Source: Myxococcota bacterium
Lineage (GTDB): Bacteria; Myxococcota_A; Bradymonadia; UBA7976; UBA1532
NCBI GenBank assembly: GCA_963169045.1
Contig: CAUJDF010000100.1
Span: 1-37,591 of the forward strand
Reading direction: 5' to 3'
DNA length: 37,591 nucleotides
Each line of letters opens with the position of its first letter. Position 1 is the stretch's first letter. Positions 35,801-37,591 of the stretch are shown in pieces. The notes under the pieces are model-generated. The model ran no database searches. It was given only the letters and a program-made list of their open reading frames with translations, and had not been told where the DNA came from. The position numbers were made by a program, and so were the translations under genes.

Positions 35801-37320
35801 AGGTCGATCAGCGTCGCCGAGAAGCTCAGGTCGTGGAGCGCGACGCCCTCGCCGTCGGTGGCCTCGCCGGGGAGCGCGTCCTGGGCCGCCGTGACCTCAT
35901 CGAGGCTCCACGGCGCGGCCACGGCGCACGTGCGGACGCTCTCGTCGTCGGCATCGCACAGCCCCGGCCCCTCGACGGCGACGACCACCTCCTCGATCGC
36001 GACGACGCGCCCCGCCGCGTCCCTGCGGATCACGCGCACCACGACCACGCCGGCGCCCGACACGCGCAGGCGCACCGACGCGCCCTCCCCCTCGATCTCC
36101 GCGTCGCCCTGGATGACCTCCCACTCGAAGCTCCCCTCGCCCTGTGCGGTCAGCGTCAGCGTGTCGCCGCTCTTCGCCGTCGTCGCCGGCGCGCCGTCGG
36201 GGCCGCGCACGTCGACGTCGATGCCCTCCGGGACGAGGTCCACGAGGCGCAGCGGCCGCGGCGCGCCCATGTCGTCGCACGCGGCGGGCACGGGCGTGAG
36301 CACCGCCGCCCCGCGCGCGACGGTCAGGCCGGGCCGCGTGCGGTAGAGCTCGTCGAGGCGGCGGCACTGCAGGCGCAGGCGCTCGTCCGTCTCCGTCACG
36401 ACGACGCTGCCGGGGACGCAACGCGCGACGCGGTCGAGGAACCAGTCGCCGACGACCGCCTGGACGGCGAAGTCGTTCCAGGCCGCCTCGAACTGCTCGC
36501 GCAGCGCGTCGCGCGTGCACCAGGTCTCGCGCTTCTCGCACTCGAACCACGGCACCTCGCCTTCGACCTCGGTCGCCTCGGTGGTCCAGCCGAGGTCCCA
36601 GACGAGGCAGTCGTCCGGCTCGGCGCCGGGGCCGCACGCGGGCAGGCGCCCGATCGCGCCGGCGGCGGGCAGCAGGTCGCGCGCGGGCGGCGCCGCCGGG
36701 ATGGCGAGCCGCAGGCCGATCACCGTCTCGGGCAGGCGCGGCGCCGACGCGTCGCCCCGCGCGTGCTCGACGACCAGCACGCGCCCCTCCCCGACGGGCC
36801 ACGCGACGTTCGTGAACGGATCGCCGACGTAGCGGTCCACGGCGGGCCCGGTCGTGAACAGCTCCGTGCGCCACGCGAGGTGGCTCGCCTCGCCGAGCGC
36901 GCCGACAGCCAGGCCGCCGTGGCGCGTGACGACCTCGCTGAGGTTCGGGCTGTCGTCGAGCAGCGTGCGGACGTCTATCGAGCGCATCCCGGCGACGAAG
37001 CGGCCGCTCGCGTCGACCCAGGCGTTCTGAAACGCGCCGTGCAGCGGCGCGGCCACCTGCGACTCGCCGATGCCGGTGTGGCGCCAGGCGGCGCCCGCCG
37101 TCTGCCACTGCATTTGGGCGAGCGGATCGTCGGTGCGCAGGTCGACGGCGGCGAGGCCGCCGGCGCTCGCGACGACCGCGCGCCCGGGGCCGTCGCTGGC
37201 CGGGACCCCCGCCGGCCCCAGCCCCGTGAGCACGGCGCGCTGCCCGACGAAGCGCAGGTCGTCGCCCTCGAACGTGGACGCGGCGACGAGCGCGGCGCCG
37301 GGCCCGCGCCCCGGGAACAC
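29791..37320 (-). CDS. RHS/YD-repeat polymorphic toxin with candidate cyclase-like C-terminal domain
   Basis: 2509 residues if started at GTG 37320. Residues 1-350 look beta-propeller-like, an Ig-like domain covers about 365-455, a DUF6531-like entry follows (about 485-560), then a long array of YD-repeats (for example YRYDADGRLTHAFDPDGRE, about 700-1990). No clear DPxGR core-closing motif is visible. Next comes a linker with hydrophobic helices (about 2180-2255), and a distinct C-terminal domain (about 2331-2509). RHS shells normally encapsulate and deliver such toxins. GTG 37320 has only a weak ribosome site and no signal peptide, while the same frame continues upstream to a TGA at 37351-37353, so the true N-terminus is probably missing or interrupted. 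The tail overlaps the hipB-like gene by 13 bp. No immunity gene is apparent. Confidence 0.88.
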   Translation of the reverse strand: MFPGRGPGAALVAASTFEGDDLRFVGQRAVLTGLGPAGVPASDGPGRAVVASAGGLAAVDLRTDDPLAQMQWQTAGAAWRHTGIGESQVAAPLHGAFQNAWVDASGRFVAGMRSIDVRTLLDDSPNLSEVVTRHGGLAVGALGEASHLAWRTELFTTGPAVDRYVGDPFTNVAWPVGEGRVLVVEHARGDASAPRLPETVIGLRLAIPAAPPARDLLPAAGAIGRLPACGPGAEPDDCLVWDLGWTTEATEVEGEVPWFECEKRETWCTRDALREQFEAAWNDFAVQAVVGDWFLDRVARCVPGSVVVTETDERLRLQCRRLDELYRTRPGLTVARGAAVLTPVPAACDDMGAPRPLRLVDLVPEGIDVDVRGPDGAPATTAKSGDTLTLTAQGEGSFEWEVIQGDAEIEGEGASVRLRVSGAGVVVVRVIRRDAAGRVVAIEEVVVAVEGPGLCDADDESVRTCAVAAPWSLDEVTAAQDALPGEATDGEGVALHDLSFSATLIDLSVDGVAGPFRIGRTHRTAHLPDDGGPLGGWTASFDQRIVAAGDATCRTEGEGVDRLYFDDRGRGVRYRFPAGGARAMRFGPGGDEVYLTYDHAAQAARTPAFRARVVEYERPVGRVARLRAYTLLEGEEHPWYVPENTAIPPSERRFYELAWPGGERAIFNCRGQLVRLVDPQLREVELVYDGPVDARIGARLPGGLIDANGRRWTFDWRRFDRRWRLARVRDPFGRRVEYGYTAHPKLRAALTSVTQRFDDVVRTWRYRYDADGRLTHAFDPDGRESLRLTYDDGGRVLTQARGGGARQAPGPSEGATWDFAVAGDVVTVTGPTGDPRDYRLGALGAARVVASVEEIGEVWDGETDPPGVRTVPLRTTYAHHPETGLPASITYPSGRVVTFEHDALGNPKRREARGADGAVRIWTFTHGEMPCATMLTSTEPDGATTTYVPYPDDPSKPGLRCQVQRRERPAPLPGRDAVVDTYAHVATGPLRGLLESHTVGGRAATWTYDPGQPEGEATPSGKRANAHLGQLTALTQSGEVPEACVAPSEISQSFRHDARGNLVETTRGDLVERRRYDGADRLVERVVGETVTTRTTWDALDREMRSEVSGPGMATVVDEYVYDRLGRRVGTSSAAPGLPGMRVERVAYDGEGRIVARVRPGPGATPEDEAALRAGETPPGRFDPARGPSLVTETTRRDRQGRVVEIAIGGGGEGAFRGRIVRRFWRDAAGNAVLYDAGRDDREGPVLQRRAYDGLDRLLSVEHLDPACEQPLQVVAHVSPDDGPVFDGRDHPRAIEIRGGDGMADLSAPLFACGPPVPLLRITQQFDAWGRRILARHTALRRPAGLTDAWTPPPDREQSWIYDDEDRVVLARLAAGSLRVATQRAHTPFGEVCREITDTSGVGVDVQTTFDARGRPEEIVETHTGADPVTVKQRFGFDALGRATERRDGVGRVWRTEHDALGRVVSTTAPGGRRLEVTYDGAGRVAEERQTDPETGETRTTRRTWGGERVVREERLVGEARLGARDFAWDAGGAAVRTWPYGSEFAALFDERTYDAEGRLLAERTADGATRDYLRDALGRAIEITGALDGEAAGPGYTRAPAPTLTFRYDGLGELTHARGDGIDVVRVLGGFGEVLEETTTDGAEALTVRARYDGLGQLAALYYPGAPPDAPDLELTHDAAGRLRSVVAGARLFGGLEAIGYGWSGDLLRARETRLRSGRTLRAEWAYDEAGARHGVTHLEGGARVHESRKWWFGEHVAAQASVPWIDGAPQSEIVADLDAERAPAPAGGVLSSQLRAWPAPFEQRDVEYASFDGLPRAASVSLYRRNAFGEVLRSQTLARPRGGGRGTVSTTWRTLDRARVRHEQTLSWTTSVGDPFADGEPSLLHDVYYCYADDAGGPCEAAAERIPERLSGTVHGLAVEPDPDAFGAYPLPSAGLPSERSYRVGFSRGGLLATHRDDVSARANEHRYDVFDRLVELRDFNEDLLAIEPADPQSQQPPPPRALTMRLRYDALDRHVGDGYDPLPSAIPGEAPRRVAHLGARRLYEVEGERVSAYVPGAGDLPYMRLPFGEAAVLEDVDGGFAGLVLDGEPAATTTVTSQQTARKPVPVVEAGVPGLFDGLLGTARQRLGIVPEEVLRLVSPGVETVPFMPGLTLSPEGPSFDFARHPHEHIELQRLRRIGAMVQLLVDAVLNVATVLAPELLPFRWALAVDGVATAYDAVQLVREVQRGGLSAGALLQGAFLVGPVWGAARAQWHRTHPPPRDPDFVADVHAYYSAAYRHGALAGEAHAAKLLDGLAHRVAPDTRAFLASRGLTDREILALIEANDALGGGLTVGVRSFGDKAQWRRRWVQEGVQGKPGWVKAKTSAESLGVWVKPQSGIRQPITSDIDLAWVLKHGAPMEPQAARFRGEWTRAYKDLPGPANGAMLHGPHLDLRHLKDNGKPVFGAEVTDKFLEKLGPPREVFEVRFDAQGRLSAADLSKPQTLRYLDQMKPPTGWPQSWRDYYAE
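29794..30330 (-). other. Candidate CyaA/edema-factor-like toxin domain of the RHS protein
   Basis: Residues 2331-2509. The run EGVQGKPGWVKAKTSA lines up with the CyaA/edema-factor motif K-x4-H-x-K-S-S: Lys2359 and Lys2366 have the same seven-residue spacing, with Lys2364 where those enzymes have His. QPITSDIDLAWVL fits the D-I-D metal-binding motif (Asp2389, Asp2391), and LHGPHLD (His2430) is a possible counterpart of the late H-G-x-E motif. The spacing from Lys2366 to the Asp pair is about 23 residues rather than ~125, so the middle subdomain is missing. Comparison with the known toxins is from memory; activity is unproven. Confidence 0.45.
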
Positions 37321-37350
37321 CAGGCGCAGGCCCTCGCAGGCGCGGCACGG

Positions 37351-37591
37351 TCAGTCCGGCCCGTCGGGCGGCGTGCAGCGCGCGCGGAACGCCTCGGGGG
37401 CGCGCTCCAGGTCCTCGGGATCGTTCGTGAAGTCCCGAGGGTCCCGCGCCCAGTGCTCGACGAACTCCGGGCACGAGCCCGGCGGGTGGGCCTCGCCGGC
37501 GAGCAGCGCGCGCCAGGTCTCGCCGTCGCGCTCCACGCGCAGGCCGGTGAACGTGGAGAAGCCCTCGGCGGGCCGCTCGTCGAGCAGCGCG
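37351..37591 (-). CDS. Open frame upstream of the RHS gene, same frame, ending in TGA (5' end outside window)
   Basis: The frame enters from the right edge with no start in view; GTG at 37536 is only an internal option. It encodes about 79 residues (…FSTFTGLRVERDGETWRAL… ending CTPPDGPD) before TGA at 37353-37351. The ten codons between this TGA and the RHS GTG at 37320 are in the same frame, open and GC-ending (PCRACEGLRL). The simplest reading is that this is the true N-terminal portion of the RHS protein, cut by a nonsense mutation or sequencing error; a separate upstream gene or recoding are alternatives. Confidence 0.6.
   Translation of the reverse strand, partial: ALLDERPAEGFSTFTGLRVERDGETWRALLAGEAHPPGSCPEFVEHWARDPRDFTNDPEDLERAPEAFRARCTPPDGPD

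Noticed and set aside
37310-37353. Selenocysteine at the TGA before the RHS frame
   Set aside because: No hairpin resembling a bacterial SECIS was found directly downstream (only the direct repeat CAGGCGC twice), so a nonsense mutation or read error is more likely; kept as an alternative.

Overview
This window is very GC-rich, with almost every codon ending in G or C. It looks like a chromosomal segment of a member of the Myxococcota or a close relative. The reasons are eukaryote-like Ser/Thr kinases fused to other signalling domains, lipoproteins with Asp/Pro-rich linkers after the lipobox, thrombospondin-type-3-like and MopE-like Cys/Asp motifs, a MYXO-CTERM-like C-terminal tail, and a giant RHS protein. 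This assignment is inferred from gene content; no rRNA or other marker gene is present.

Layout. 1-2639: the end-truncated gene of a Cys-rich lipoprotein with nearly identical 60-bp tandem repeats (-), a small cupin (-) and an MFS transporter (+). 2716-7308: a 1530-residue kinase/ATPase/TPR/GAF/histidine-kinase hybrid (-). 7385-9502: a secreted subtilase (+). 9595-16252: a tightly overlapping four-gene operon (+) holding a membrane Ser/Thr kinase with a degenerate caspase-like N-terminus, a PEGA-like periplasmic membrane protein, and two lipoproteins with related propeller-like repeats. 16331-20135: a DUF2330-like protein with a surface-sorting tail, a HAD phosphatase and a zinc-ribbon multi-pass membrane protein (+). 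20462-26016: a leftward group of RecD2-like helicase, outer-membrane-like protein, degenerate metallophosphoesterase lipoprotein and CARDB-like secreted protein. 26081-28314: an SDR and a Baeyer-Villiger-type flavin monooxygenase, overlapping by four bases (+). 28401-29803: a HipA-like kinase followed by a HipB-like regulator (+), with a cluster of TTGATC sites in front. 29791-37591: a large RHS/YD-repeat gene (-) interrupted near its start by an in-frame TGA.

How the genes may work together. The 9595-16252 operon looks like an envelope signalling unit: a cytoplasmic kinase with a periplasmic tail, plus periplasmic and lipid-anchored partners. The SDR/monooxygenase pair probably acts successively on an alcohol or ketone substrate. 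The HipA/HipB pair is probably a self-regulated toxin-antitoxin-like module. The RHS protein probably delivers its C-terminal domain as a toxin.

The most noteworthy observation is that the last ~180 residues of the RHS protein carry a motif series resembling the catalytic core of CyaA/edema-factor adenylate cyclase toxins, but much shortened and with no obvious immunity gene. Other points of interest are the caspase-like kinase without a catalytic dyad, the toxin-first hip operon with its operator, a palindromic element inside recD2, and the in-frame stop at the head of the RHS frame. No tRNA, rRNA, CRISPR array, transposase or integrase was recognised.
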